A stretch of 64,000 nucleotides of DNA, from contig NZ_JAUSYK010000001.1 of NCBI RefSeq assembly GCF_030816855.1, forward strand, positions 124,001 to 188,000, in the 5' to 3' direction. Both the position numbers and the translations under genes were made by a program. How positions within the stretch are numbered: position 1 is the stretch's first letter; each line of letters opens with the position of its first letter. Shown piece by piece: positions 51,997 to 61,239 of this stretch. The stretch comes from Arthrobacter sp. B3I4. GTDB lineage: Bacteria > Actinomycetota > Actinomycetes > Actinomycetales > Micrococcaceae. Under the pieces are notes generated by a model. It saw only the letters and a program-made list of their open reading frames with translations. It ran no database searches and was not told where the DNA came from.

Positions 51997-53757
51997 GTGG
52001 ACCACTTCACCCCCAGCACAGATCCGGTGCTCAACAGCGTGGCCTGGTCGGCCATCGTCGGCCTGCTCCCGCTGCTCACCTTCTTCCTCCTGCTCGCCGT
52101 GGTGAAGACCAAGGCCCATGTGGCCGGCGGCTTCGCCCTGCTGGTCGCCCTCGTGGTTGGCGTCGTGGCCTTCCAGATGCCGGCCGGCCTGGCGATCCTC
52201 TCGGCCACCCAGGGCGGCGTCTTCGGCGCGTTCCCGGTGCTGTGGATTGTCATCATGGCCGTGTGGCTCTACCAGGTCACCGTGCTCAGCGGCCGGTTCG
52301 AGGACCTGCGCCGCGTCTTCGACGTCATCGGCGGAGGCGATGTGCGGCTGCAAGCCGTGTTGGTGGCCTTCTGCTTCGGCGGTCTGCTCGAGGCCCTCGC
52401 CGGCTTTGGCGCCCCGGTCGCGATCACCGCCACGATGCTGCTCGCCCTCGGGCTGCCGCCGCTGCGCGCCGCCGCAGCCGTGCTGGTCGCCAACACCGCG
52501 CCCGTCGCGTTCGGTGCGATGGCCATTCCGATCACCACCGCCGCCGGCCTCACCGGCCTGCACGCCACGGATATCGGTTCCATCGTCGGCCGCCAGGCCC
52601 CGCTGCTGGCCACCTTCGTACCGCTGATCCTGCTCTTCATCCTGGACGGCCGGCGCGGCATCAAGGACTGCTGGCCGGCCGCCCTCGTGGTCGGCGGCTC
52701 CTTCGCCACCGCCCAGTTCCTCTGCTCCAACTACTTCTCCTACGAACTCACCGACATCGTCGCCTCGCTCACCGGCCTCGGTGCGGCCGTAATCTTCTTC
52801 CGCCTCTGGAAGCCCCGCGGAGGCAGCGAGGCGCGGGAACGCCTTCGGGTTGCCTCCGGCGCCGCCACGACAGCCGGTTCCAGCGCCGCCGGCAACGGAG
52901 CGAACACCGGATCCCACAGCGGCTCGCACGGCGGTGCGGTGTCCACCGCCGAGAAGGCCTCGGACGGTCTCACGCCCTCGCGCACCTGGCTCGCCCTGTT
53001 CCCGTACTTCCTCGTGATCGTGGTCTTCGCCATCGGCAAGCTGTGGAAGCTCGGCGTCGACGTGCCGGCCTTCCTCGCCTCCACGGACGTCAAGATCCCG
53101 TGGCCCATCCTGCACGACGCCCTGGTCAGCGCCGACGGCAAGCCCGTTTCCTCCACCGTGTACGTCTTCCAGTGGCTCTCCAGCCCAGGCACCATGCTGC
53201 TGATCACCGGGCTGATCGTGGCGTTCGTCTACTCCAAGTACGACGACGGCGGCCGCTACCGTCTCACGGTCGGCGATGCGGTCCTCGACATCTGGCGCAC
53301 CATCGTCAAGATGCGTTGGGCCGGCCTGACGATCATCACCGTGCTCGCGCTGGCCTACGTCATGAACAACTCCGGCCAGACGGTCTCGATCGGCACCTGG
53401 CTCGCGGGCACCGGTTCTTTCTTCGCTTTCCTCTCCCCCGTGCTCGGCTGGCTGGGCACGGCAGTGACCGGCTCCGACACCTCCGCCAACGCCCTGTTCG
53501 CCAAGCTGCAGCAGACCGCGGGCCTGAAGGCCGGCATCGATCCGAACCTGCTGGTGGCAGCCAACACCTCCGGCGGCGTCGTCGGCAAGCTGATCAGCCC
53601 GCAGAACCTCGCCATCGCGGCCACAGCGGTCAACCTGGACGGCCAGGAATCGGTGATCCTGCGTAAAGTGGTCGGGTGGAGCGTGGCTCTGCTGCTGGTG
53701 CTGTGCACGCTTGTCTTCCTGCAGTCGACGCCTGTTCTGGGCTGGATGCTGCCGTAG
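51997..53757 (+). CDS. lctP: L-lactate permease, LctP family
   Basis: 586 aa from the GTG at 51997 (AGAGGAA upstream). About 13-14 membrane helices. Family motifs are GLLEALAGFGAPVAITATML, LVANTAPVAFGAMAIP and the C-terminal GSDTSANALFAKLQQ, then LVAANTSGGVVGKLISPQ. A proton symporter for lactate and glycolate in characterised relatives. A hydrophilic Ser/Gly/Ala loop (about residues 285-325) is longer than in Escherichia coli LldP. Divergent from lutABC with shared control sites. Confidence 0.93.
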   Translation: MDHFTPSTDPVLNSVAWSAIVGLLPLLTFFLLLAVVKTKAHVAGGFALLVALVVGVVAFQMPAGLAILSATQGGVFGAFPVLWIVIMAVWLYQVTVLSGRFEDLRRVFDVIGGGDVRLQAVLVAFCFGGLLEALAGFGAPVAITATMLLALGLPPLRAAAAVLVANTAPVAFGAMAIPITTAAGLTGLHATDIGSIVGRQAPLLATFVPLILLFILDGRRGIKDCWPAALVVGGSFATAQFLCSNYFSYELTDIVASLTGLGAAVIFFRLWKPRGGSEARERLRVASGAATTAGSSAAGNGANTGSHSGSHGGAVSTAEKASDGLTPSRTWLALFPYFLVIVVFAIGKLWKLGVDVPAFLASTDVKIPWPILHDALVSADGKPVSSTVYVFQWLSSPGTMLLITGLIVAFVYSKYDDGGRYRLTVGDAVLDIWRTIVKMRWAGLTIITVLALAYVMNNSGQTVSIGTWLAGTGSFFAFLSPVLGWLGTAVTGSDTSANALFAKLQQTAGLKAGIDPNLLVAANTSGGVVGKLISPQNLAIAATAVNLDGQESVILRKVVGWSVALLLVLCTLVFLQSTPVLGWMLP

Positions 53758-53781
53758 CGTCCGGCCCCGCAAACCAGAAAG

Positions 53782-53809
53782 GGTGCGGGCCGCCACCGCG
53801 GCTCGCACC
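53782..53809 (+). terminator. Hairpin between lctP and gntR
   Basis: GGTGCG-G-GCCGC / GCGGC-T-CGCACC around CACC, 24 bp past the lctP stop. Could be a partial terminator or a stabilising 3' end; the next gene starts 22 bp later. Confidence 0.55.
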
Positions 53810-53831
53810 TACCCGTTGGAAGGAAGCACCC

Positions 53832-54584
53832 GTGACAGCCGCCGAAGCAGGAGCTGCCCCCCGCCGTCGTACCTATGACGCGCTCCTGCGGGACATCGAG
53901 GCGGATCTGCGCTCCGGCAAGATCACCCTCGGTGACCGCCTGCCGGGCGAGCGGACACTCGCCGAAAACTACGGCATTTCCAGGGCGTCGGTGCGGGAAG
54001 CGATCCGGATTCTGGATGCCATGGGCGTCGTCCGCAGCTCGGTCGGTTCGGGACCCACGTCGGGCGCCATCGTCATCTCCGATCCCTCCGCGGGCTTGTC
54101 CTCCGCCCTGCGGTTGCACGTCGCGAGCAGCCGGCTGCCGGTCGAGGACATCGTGCAGACGCGTATCCTGCTCGAAACCTGGACGGCGCAGGCCGGGGCG
54201 GCCCGGACCGGCGGCGAGGAGGAACTGGAGCAGGCAGCCCAGCTGCTGGAGGCCATGGACAACCCGGATCTGGACCGCGCCTCCTTCCACGAACTCGACG
54301 CGCGGTTCCACGTTGCGCTGAGCTCGCTGGCCGGGAACGCCGTCGTGGCCACGATGATGGAATCGCTCAGCGGTTCCATCGTCGGGTACGTCAAGGGCGC
54401 GATGGACGCAATGGAGGCCTGGCCGGACGTGCTGTCCGTGCTCCGGGCCCAGCACCACGGCATTTTCGACGCCGTCGAGGCACGGGACGGCGAGCTCGCA
54501 GCCCGCCTCCTGCGCGAGCACATCGAATGGTTCTACCAGCGGGCGCGGGAAGCGACCCCGCCGCAGCAATCTCCCACCCCGTAG
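53832..54584 (+). CDS. GntR-family regulator (FadR/LldR subgroup)
   Basis: 250 aa from the GTG at 53832 (GGAAGGA upstream). Winged-helix domain at about 10-85 (RLPGERTLAENYGISRASVREAIRILDAMG, split here by its turn), then an FCD ligand domain with ASFHELDARFHVALSSLAGN and REHIEWFYQRA carrying the metal/acid-binding Asp and His residues. The TGGTCTGACCA sites near lutA and lctP are of the type this subgroup binds. It most likely senses lactate and derepresses lutABC and lctP; that is inference from context. Confidence 0.9.
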   Translation: MTAAEAGAAPRRRTYDALLRDIEADLRSGKITLGDRLPGERTLAENYGISRASVREAIRILDAMGVVRSSVGSGPTSGAIVISDPSAGLSSALRLHVASSRLPVEDIVQTRILLETWTAQAGAARTGGEEELEQAAQLLEAMDNPDLDRASFHELDARFHVALSSLAGNAVVATMMESLSGSIVGYVKGAMDAMEAWPDVLSVLRAQHHGIFDAVEARDGELAARLLREHIEWFYQRAREATPPQQSPTP

Positions 54585-54611
54585 CACTTCCGAAAGACCC
54601 TGGAGCAGCGC

Positions 54612-57470
54612 ATGACAACCACGGCGGCAGCCACATCCCCGATCGGCCAGCTGGACTTTGACCAGCTGGGGCTGGACACCGTCAGCACCCGGGACTTGGA
54701 CCGCCGGGCCATGGCGCACGACGCCTCGCACTACCTGTTGATCCCCCAGGGCGTCGCCACCCCGCGCACCGCCGAGGACGTCGCGGCCCTGCTGCGGCGC
54801 AGCCGCGAACTCGGCCTTCCGGCCACCTTCCGTTCCGGCGGCACGAGCCTGTCCGGCCAGGCACTCAGCGACAGCCTGCTGATCAACACCCGCCAGCACT
54901 TCCGCGGCGTCGAAGTCCTCGACGGCGGCGCCCGGGTCCGCGTCCAGCCCGGCGCCACGGTCCGCAGCGTCAACGCCCGGCTGGCCGCCTTCGGCCGCAA
55001 ACTCGGCCCCGATCCGGCCAGCGAGATCGCCTGCACCGTGGGCGGCGTAATCGCGAACAACTCCTCCGGGATGGCCTGCGGCACCGAGTTCAACACCTAC
55101 CGCACACTGGAGTCGATGGTGCTGGTCCTGCCCTCCGGCACGGTCATCGACACTGCAGCCCCCGACGCTGACGCGCGGCTGCGGGAACTGGAACCAGACC
55201 TGCACGAGGGCCTGCTCCGGCTGCGCCGCCGGGTAGCCGGGAATGCCGGTTCCGTGCGGACCATCACCGCACTGTTCTCGATGAAGAACACCATGGGCTA
55301 CGGCGTGAACTCCTTCCTGGATTACGAACGCGCCGTAGACATCCTGATGCACCTCATGATCGGTAGCGAAGGCACCCTCGGCTTCGTTGCCGAGGCGGTG
55401 TTCCGCACTGTTGAGGTGAAACCCGCCGTCGCCACGGGCCTGTTGGTCTTCAACACGCTCGCCGCCGCGACCGCTGCATTGCCGGACCTCGGGGGCTCCG
55501 GCCTGGCGACCATTGAGCTGATGGACGCGGCAGCGCTGAAGGTCGCCCAGCTCGCCGCCGACGCCCCGGCAGCCATCCGTTCCCTTCCCGTGCACGGACA
55601 CACCGCCCTGCTGATCGAACACCAGGGCACCGACGCCGAGGAGCTGTCCGCCAAGCGGCGGGCCTCGCAGGAGCTTTTCGAGTCGCTGGACCTGGCCTCG
55701 CCGTTCGCGCTGACGACCGACCCCAAGGACCGTGCCGCGCTGTGGCACGTCCGCAAGGGCCTCTACACCACGGTGGCCGGCGCCCGCCCGTCCGGAACCA
55801 ACGCACTGCTGGAAGACATCGTGGTCCCGGTCCCGGCGCTGGCTGACACCTGCGGTGAACTGACGCGGCTCTTCGCCGAACACCGTTATGAGGAGTCGGT
55901 GATCTTCGGGCACGCGAAGGACGGCAACGTCCACTTCATGCTCAACGAACGCTTCGACGACCCGGCCCAGCTGCTGCGCTACCAGGCCTTCACCGATGAC
56001 ATGGTGGACCTGGTCCTCGGCGCCGGCGGCTCGCTCAAGGCCGAGCACGGCACCGGACGGATCATGGCGCCCTTCGTCCGCCGCCAGTACGGCGACGAGC
56101 TTTACGAGGTGATGAAGGAGATCAAACGGCTGATCGACCCTGCCAACCTGCTGAACCCGGGTGTGCTCCTGGCCGAGGAACCGCTCTCCTACATCGAGAA
56201 CCTCAAGGTGGCGCCGACCGTCGAGGAAGAAGTGGACCGCTGCGTCGAATGCGGTTACTGCGAACCGGTCTGCCCCAGCAAGGACATCACCCTCACGCCC
56301 CGGCAGCGCATCGTGCTGCGCCGCGAGATCGCGGCCGCGGAACAGCGCGGCGACACCGCCCTCGCCGCCCGGCTGCGTAAGGACTACGACTACGACGGCG
56401 TGCAGACCTGCGCCGCTGACGGTATGTGCGTCACCGCCTGCCCGGTGCTGATCAACACCGGGGACCTGGTGCGGCGGCTGCGGAAGGAAAACGCGAACGC
56501 CGTCGCCGAGGCCGGCTGGAGCGCCGCCGCGGACCGCTGGGGCGCCGTCACTGCCGGCGGCGGGCTGGCCCTGACCGTGGCGAAGGCGATGCCGGCTCCC
56601 CTGGCGAAGGCAGCGACCGCCGTCGGGCGTGCCGTGCTGGGCGCTGAGACTGTGCCGGCCTACGACGCCGTGCTGCCCGCCGGCGGCTCCAGGCGCCGGC
56701 CACGCCAGGACCCGGACAGCATCGCGGTGTTCTTCCCCGCCTGCATCGGCACCATGTTCGGGCCGGCGGATGCGCCCGGCGGCACTGGGAAAGGTACGGG
56801 GAAAGGGTCCGCGCAGGCATTCCTGGACCTCTGCGAGCGCGCCGGCATTGGACTCACTGTTCCGGAGGGCATCGAGAGCCTGTGCTGCGGCACCCCGTGG
56901 AAGTCCAAGGGCTTCTCGCAGGGCTACGCTGCCATGTCCATGAAGGTGCTGGACGGGCTGTATGCGGCGAGCGGCCAGGGCCGGCTGCCGGTGGTGTGCG
57001 ACGCCGCCTCCTGCACCGAGGGCCTGGACACCATGAAGCGGCTCGCCGCGGAGTCCGGGGAACGCTACGCCGGCCTGCGCTTCGTGGATTCGGTGGAGTT
57101 CGTCCACCAGCACGTGCTCGGGAAGCTCACGGTGACTTCGCCGGTGGGCTCGATGGCCCTGCACCCCACCTGCTCCTCCACCCAGCTGGGGACCAACGGC
57201 GCCTTGATGGACATCGCCCGGACGGTCACAGAGGACGTGTTCGTGCCGCTGAACTGGGGCTGCTGTGCCTTCGCCGGTGACCGGGGGCTGCTGCACCCGG
57301 AGTTGACCGACTCCGCCACGGACAAGCAGGCGCGCGAAATCAACGAGCGTGAATTCGACGCCTACGCCTCGACCAACCGCACCTGCGAACTGGGCATGTC
57401 CAAGGCCACCGGCCACTCCTACCGCCACCTGCTGGAAATCCTCGAGGAGGCCACGCGGCCTGTGGGGTGA
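54612..57470 (+). CDS. FAD-binding and Fe-S oxidoreductase, D-lactate dehydrogenase type
   Basis: 952 aa in three parts. The FAD-binding PCMH domain lies at about 35-255 (FRSGGTSLSGQALSD, VGGVIANNSSGMACG); the FAD-oxidase C domain at about 255-520 (ILMHLMIGSEGTLGF, GHAKDGNVHFML, KAEHGTGRIMAPFV). Next come two 4Fe-4S motifs (CVECGYCEPVCPS; CAADGMCVTACPV), then CCG-type cysteine domains (SLCCGTPWKSKG; NWGCCAFAGDRG). This matches Dld-II enzymes that pass electrons from D-lactate to the respiratory chain; 2-hydroxyglutarate oxidation is an alternative. Context next to lctP and lutABC favours D-lactate. Confidence 0.9.
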   Translation: MTTTAAATSPIGQLDFDQLGLDTVSTRDLDRRAMAHDASHYLLIPQGVATPRTAEDVAALLRRSRELGLPATFRSGGTSLSGQALSDSLLINTRQHFRGVEVLDGGARVRVQPGATVRSVNARLAAFGRKLGPDPASEIACTVGGVIANNSSGMACGTEFNTYRTLESMVLVLPSGTVIDTAAPDADARLRELEPDLHEGLLRLRRRVAGNAGSVRTITALFSMKNTMGYGVNSFLDYERAVDILMHLMIGSEGTLGFVAEAVFRTVEVKPAVATGLLVFNTLAAATAALPDLGGSGLATIELMDAAALKVAQLAADAPAAIRSLPVHGHTALLIEHQGTDAEELSAKRRASQELFESLDLASPFALTTDPKDRAALWHVRKGLYTTVAGARPSGTNALLEDIVVPVPALADTCGELTRLFAEHRYEESVIFGHAKDGNVHFMLNERFDDPAQLLRYQAFTDDMVDLVLGAGGSLKAEHGTGRIMAPFVRRQYGDELYEVMKEIKRLIDPANLLNPGVLLAEEPLSYIENLKVAPTVEEEVDRCVECGYCEPVCPSKDITLTPRQRIVLRREIAAAEQRGDTALAARLRKDYDYDGVQTCAADGMCVTACPVLINTGDLVRRLRKENANAVAEAGWSAAADRWGAVTAGGGLALTVAKAMPAPLAKAATAVGRAVLGAETVPAYDAVLPAGGSRRRPRQDPDSIAVFFPACIGTMFGPADAPGGTGKGTGKGSAQAFLDLCERAGIGLTVPEGIESLCCGTPWKSKGFSQGYAAMSMKVLDGLYAASGQGRLPVVCDAASCTEGLDTMKRLAAESGERYAGLRFVDSVEFVHQHVLGKLTVTSPVGSMALHPTCSSTQLGTNGALMDIARTVTEDVFVPLNWGCCAFAGDRGLLHPELTDSATDKQAREINEREFDAYASTNRTCELGMSKATGHSYRHLLEILEEATRPVG

Positions 57471-57588
57471 GTCGTGTCCCGGAGTTTTGCGGCCGCACCG
57501 AAACCCGTTGCGCCCCAGGGGACGCTGTGCCAGCCTCAAAGTAATCCCGCCGCGCGGGCGCCGGCGGGCGCCAGCGAAGGAGCACAGC

Positions 57589-58200
57589 ATGGGACTGATC
57601 CATATCGACCTTTTCACAACCCTCGACGGCGTCGCCCAAGCACCCGGCGCCCCGGAGGAGGACCCTGACAGCGGATTCACGTTTGGCGGCTGGCAGGCGC
57701 CGCTCATCGACGAGGTCGTCGGCAGCCAGGCCGACGCCGGGATGGCGGGGATGGATGCGCTGCTGCTGGGACGCCGCACCTACGACATCTTCGCCGCGTA
57801 CTGGCCGCATCAGGACGGAAACATCGCCCGGCTGTTCAACAACATCCCGAAATACGTCGCTTCGCGCAGCACGCCCACCCTCGAATGGGCCGGTTCCACC
57901 CTGCTCGGCCCTGACACCGCCGCCGCCGTAGGGAAACTTCGGGACCGTCACGAGCACGTGCACGTCATCGGCAGCCTCGACCTCGTGCAGACCCTCTTCG
58001 CCGAACGGCTCTTCGACCGGCTTACGCTCTGGGTCTACCCGATCCTGCTCGGCAGCGGCAAGAAGGTCTTTGCCGACGGCGTGGTCCCGACGAACCTTCG
58101 GCTCATCGAGCCCGTCGTCGCCTCACCCAAGGGCGCCGTGATGCATCGCTACGCCTTGGCCGACGGCACCCCCGGCGTCGGGAACATGGCCGCCCGCTGA
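57589..58200 (+). CDS. RibD C-terminal/dihydrofolate-reductase-like protein
   Basis: 203 aa from the ATG at 57589 (GAAGGAG upstream). Begins MGLIHIDLFTTLDGVAQAPG; has MDALLLGRRTYDIFAAYWP, VHVIGSLDLVQTLFAERLFD and VYPILLGSGKKVFADG, the usual pattern of the RibD-C/DHFR-like family common in actinobacteria. An NADPH-dependent reductase is likely; the substrate is unknown. A gap of 118 bp separates it from the dehydrogenase. Confidence 0.85.
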   Translation: MGLIHIDLFTTLDGVAQAPGAPEEDPDSGFTFGGWQAPLIDEVVGSQADAGMAGMDALLLGRRTYDIFAAYWPHQDGNIARLFNNIPKYVASRSTPTLEWAGSTLLGPDTAAAVGKLRDRHEHVHVIGSLDLVQTLFAERLFDRLTLWVYPILLGSGKKVFADGVVPTNLRLIEPVVASPKGAVMHRYALADGTPGVGNMAAR

Positions 58201-58360
58201 GAGGTCCTAGGAACTGGCCGGCGGGCCCGGGGAGAGTGTCCGTCCGGGGCGGCTTTGCGGCCTGCTGGGTCCTTTTTGAGGGCGTTGGCTGCGGCGCGTC
58301 CCTGTCAAAGTGCCCCGAATCTGCCGCACCGGGACCGGCCCGAGGCCTGCGCATAAAAGA

Positions 58361-58400
58361 AACCCCTCCGTTCCGGGCAAATTGCCGGAACGGAGGGGTT
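58361..58400 (-). terminator. Terminator of tRNA-Thr
   Basis: Perfect 16-bp arms AACCCCTCCGTTCCGG / CCGGAACGGAGGGGTT with an 8-nt loop, followed on the minus strand by TTTCTTTT. It begins 7 bp past the tRNA 3' end. The best intrinsic terminator in the window. The 160 bp before it (58201-58360) show no gene. Confidence 0.9.
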
Positions 58401-58407
58401 CGTTGGG

Positions 58408-58480
58408 GCCCCCTGTCGGATTCGAACCGACGACCCCCGCTTTACAAGAGCGGTGCTCTGGCCAACTGAGCTAAGGAGGC
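58408..58480 (-). tRNA. tRNA-Thr (anticodon TGT)
   Basis: 73-nt cloverleaf on the minus strand. Acceptor GCCTCCT pairs with AGGGGGC (one G-T); D arm TAGCTCAGTTGGCCAGAGCA; anticodon stem CGCTC/GCGGG-type with loop TTGTAAA, so anticodon TGT reads ACA (Thr); T arm has GGTTCGAATCC. CCA is not encoded. Confidence 0.95.
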
Positions 58481-58628
58481 AATCCGCCGTCGTCGTTTCC
58501 CCAGAGGGCCGGACGTTGACAGCTAGATAAGGGTAGCCCACGGACGCCTGCCGGTAAAAAACACCGGCAACGAAACAGCCCGGCCCCGGAGATGGAATCC
58601 GGAACCGGGCTGCTGCCGCGCGGGGCGG

Positions 58629-59519
58629 TTACTTCTTTGCGTCGACCGCGGCCTGCAGGAACTGGTCGAACGGAGTCTGGGCACTGTCACCCTTGCCCCA
58701 CTGCTTGCCATCGACGAAGACGGTCGGCGTACCGGTCACACCGATGGACGCCGCCTCCTGCGTCGTGTACTTCACGTACGGGCGGTAGGTCTTGTCATCC
58801 ACGCACTTGTCGATGCTCTTCGCGCCGACGTCGGTGGCCATCTTCTTCAGCTCGTTGTCCGGAAGGCCGGCGCCGCCTTCGGCCGGCTGCTTCGCGAACA
58901 GCGCGTCGACAAACGCGGCATACTTCTCCGGCGATTCGTTCACAACGCACGCAGCGGCGTTGGCTGCCCGGGAGGAGTAGTTGGTGCTCGAACGGCTGTC
59001 CAGGAAGCCAAGCGGCCGGTATTCGACGGTGATCTTGCCGTCGTTGCGCAGCTTGGTGAGCGTCTCGTTGTACCGGGCCTCAAAGTCCTTGCACACCGGG
59101 CAGATGAAGTCGATGTACAGAACCACCTTGACCGGCTTGCCGGCTTCGGCCTCCGCGCCGGGTGCCTTGATCTCTGCCGGCGGGGTGGCAGGAGCGGACG
59201 GCAGGTCAGCGAGCTTGACGGTGGCCGGGTCGGACTTCGCCACCTCGGAGTTGGCCAGCAGGGTGACCCCGCCGTGGACGTTCCCGTTCGCCGGCGTCGG
59301 ACCGGAATCGGCGACCGGGGCGTTGTTCTTGATGTTCGAGGTGACCACCAGGGCGACAATCACGATGATGGCGACGACGGCCGCGACGATGCCCCAGCCG
59401 ATGAGCAGCTTGTTGCGCTTGTCCTTTTTCAGCTGCGCTTCACGGATCTCACGGGCTTTCTCGCGGGCCGCGGCGGTGCGCTCCGCTTTGGACTGACGGG
59501 GTTCGTTTGCGGGGCTCAT
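58629..59519 (-). CDS. Membrane-anchored DsbA-like thiol-disulfide protein
   Basis: 296 aa from the ATG at 59519 (GAGGAA upstream). A charged cytoplasmic N-terminus, one membrane helix at about 39-60, a Pro/Ala linker, then a DsbA/thioredoxin-4 domain with the active site C140-P-V-C143 (DFICPVCKDFE) and cis-Pro loop GVTGTPTVFVDG. Two further cysteines (AACVVN, IDKCVDD) may form a structural bond. It resembles actinobacterial membrane DsbA proteins that oxidise secreted proteins. Monocistronic. Confidence 0.92.
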   Translation of the reverse strand: MSPANEPRQSKAERTAAAREKAREIREAQLKKDKRNKLLIGWGIVAAVVAIIVIVALVVTSNIKNNAPVADSGPTPANGNVHGGVTLLANSEVAKSDPATVKLADLPSAPATPPAEIKAPGAEAEAGKPVKVVLYIDFICPVCKDFEARYNETLTKLRNDGKITVEYRPLGFLDSRSSTNYSSRAANAAACVVNESPEKYAAFVDALFAKQPAEGGAGLPDNELKKMATDVGAKSIDKCVDDKTYRPYVKYTTQEAASIGVTGTPTVFVDGKQWGKGDSAQTPFDQFLQAAVDAKK

Positions 59520-59697
59520 TAGTTCCTCGGGTCGATCGGCCTGGAAGGGTCCACTGGGTGGCAACTTCATCATTTTAGGGGAGAAACCTCGGAGCTTGCG
59601 CTTTCAAGTTCCTTCCGTGAGCCCAACGGACGAATAGCACGGAAGATTCCGCCCGGCTAGGGTGGACAGGAGCCACAAGCGACCCCAGGGGGCACCA

Positions 59698-61239
59698 ATG
59701 CAAGCAACCGAGTACACGGAGCAACGCGCCGAGCAGGGCACTGCGCGGACGTCCGACGGCGGGACGGACAGCGCGGCGACCGCGGAACAGCACCCGGACG
59801 CGTCCGGGTCCGGCGACCACTTTGATTTCATGGTGGTGTCAAACCGTTTGCCCGTGGACCGCTGCGCCGCTGATGAGCCCGGCTGTGAAGACGGCTGGCG
59901 CCGCTCCCCCGGCGGCCTGGTGACTGCGCTGGCCCCGATGATGACGAAGACCGACGGCGCATGGGTGGGCTGGCACGGCGCGCCGGACGAGCACCTCGAA
60001 CCGTTCAGCCACGGCGGCATCGACCTCATCCCGGTCCAGCTCAGCACCCGCGACGTCGAGTTCTACTACGAGGGCTTCTCCAACGCCACCCTCTGGCCGC
60101 TCTACCATGACGTGATCGCCCCGCCGGAGTTCCACCGCACCTGGTGGGATACTTACCGGAAGGTCAACAAGCGCTTCGCCGACGCCGTGATCCGCCACGC
60201 GGCCCAGGGCGCGACCGTCTGGGTGCAGGACTACCAGCTCCAGCTGGTCCCGAAGATGCTCCGTGAGGAAAGGCCCGACCTCAGGATCGGGTTCTTCAAC
60301 CACATCCCTTTCCCGCCGCCGGAGATCTTCGCGCAGCTGCCCTGGCGCCGGGCGATCATCGACGGCCTGCTGGGCGCGGATCTGGTGGGTTTCCAGCGCA
60401 GCAGCGACGCCGGGAACTTCATGCGCTCGGCCCGCCGCTTCCTCGGCGCCAGCGTGAAGCAGCAGCAGGTCCACGTCCGCGGCGCCGACGGTGAGACCAC
60501 CCACATCGCCCGTGCCCAGGCCTTCCCGATCTCAATTGACGTGAAGCAAATCAGCGAACTGGCACGGAACCCGGAGATCATCGAACGCGCCAAACAGATC
60601 CGCATAGACCTCGGCAACCCCAAAACCATCCTGCTCGGCGTCGACCGGCTGGACTACACCAAGGGCATCCGGCACCGGCTCAAGGCCTATGAGGAACTGC
60701 TGCAGGACGGCAAGGTCACCGTCGAGGACGCCTCCCTCATCCAGGTGGCCAGCCCCAGCCGCGAGCGCGTCGAACAGTACCGCCTGCTGCGGGAGGAAAT
60801 CGAAGGCACCGTCGGCCACATCAACGGCACCTACGACACGATGCAGAACACCGCTGTCCGCTATCTGCACCACAGCTACCCGGTGGAGGAGATGGTCGCG
60901 CTGTACCTGGCTGCCGACGTCATGCTCGTCACCGCACTGCGCGACGGCATGAACCTCGTCGCCAAGGAGTACGTCACCGCCCGGACCAACAACGACGGCG
61001 CCTTGGTGCTGAGCGAGTTCGCGGGAGCCGCGGACCAGCTCAAGCAGGCGCTCCTGATGAACCCGCACGACATCGACGGGCTCAAGGACACGGTCATGCG
61101 GGCCGTCAACATGCAGCCCGCGGAAGCTGCACGCCGGATGCGGGCCATGCGCAAGCAGATCCTGGACCACGACGTCGACCTCTGGTCCGCGGACTTCCTT
61201 CGCGCACTGCAGGAGAAGGTGGTCCGTGATGACTCCTGA
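59698..61239 (+). CDS. otsA: Trehalose-6-phosphate synthase
   Basis: 513 aa from the ATG at 59698 (GGGGG upstream). GT20 glycosyltransferase that joins UDP- or ADP-glucose to glucose-6-phosphate. Motifs: VVSNRLPVD, WVQDYQLQLVPKML, GFFNHIPFPPPEIFAQLPWR, LGVDRLDYTKGI, and LRDGMNLVAKEYV. An about 40-residue acidic Ser/Thr-rich N-terminus is an extension. It overlaps otsB. Confidence 0.95.
   Translation: MQATEYTEQRAEQGTARTSDGGTDSAATAEQHPDASGSGDHFDFMVVSNRLPVDRCAADEPGCEDGWRRSPGGLVTALAPMMTKTDGAWVGWHGAPDEHLEPFSHGGIDLIPVQLSTRDVEFYYEGFSNATLWPLYHDVIAPPEFHRTWWDTYRKVNKRFADAVIRHAAQGATVWVQDYQLQLVPKMLREERPDLRIGFFNHIPFPPPEIFAQLPWRRAIIDGLLGADLVGFQRSSDAGNFMRSARRFLGASVKQQQVHVRGADGETTHIARAQAFPISIDVKQISELARNPEIIERAKQIRIDLGNPKTILLGVDRLDYTKGIRHRLKAYEELLQDGKVTVEDASLIQVASPSRERVEQYRLLREEIEGTVGHINGTYDTMQNTAVRYLHHSYPVEEMVALYLAADVMLVTALRDGMNLVAKEYVTARTNNDGALVLSEFAGAADQLKQALLMNPHDIDGLKDTVMRAVNMQPAEAARRMRAMRKQILDHDVDLWSADFLRALQEKVVRDDS

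Noticed and set aside
51904..53808. About 630-codon minus-strand frame opposite lctP
   Set aside because: Antisense to an obvious permease; Asp/Gly/His/Glu-rich shadow reading with no family features.
53355..57779. Very long open frame (over 1400 codons) on the minus strand opposite the dehydrogenase gene
   Set aside because: It is antisense to a clear FAD/Fe-S enzyme, spans several genes, and has the composition of a high-GC shadow frame with no domain signal.
58236..58469. Open frame running through the tRNA region
   Set aside because: It overlaps the tRNA and its terminator; no ribosome binding site or recognisable product.
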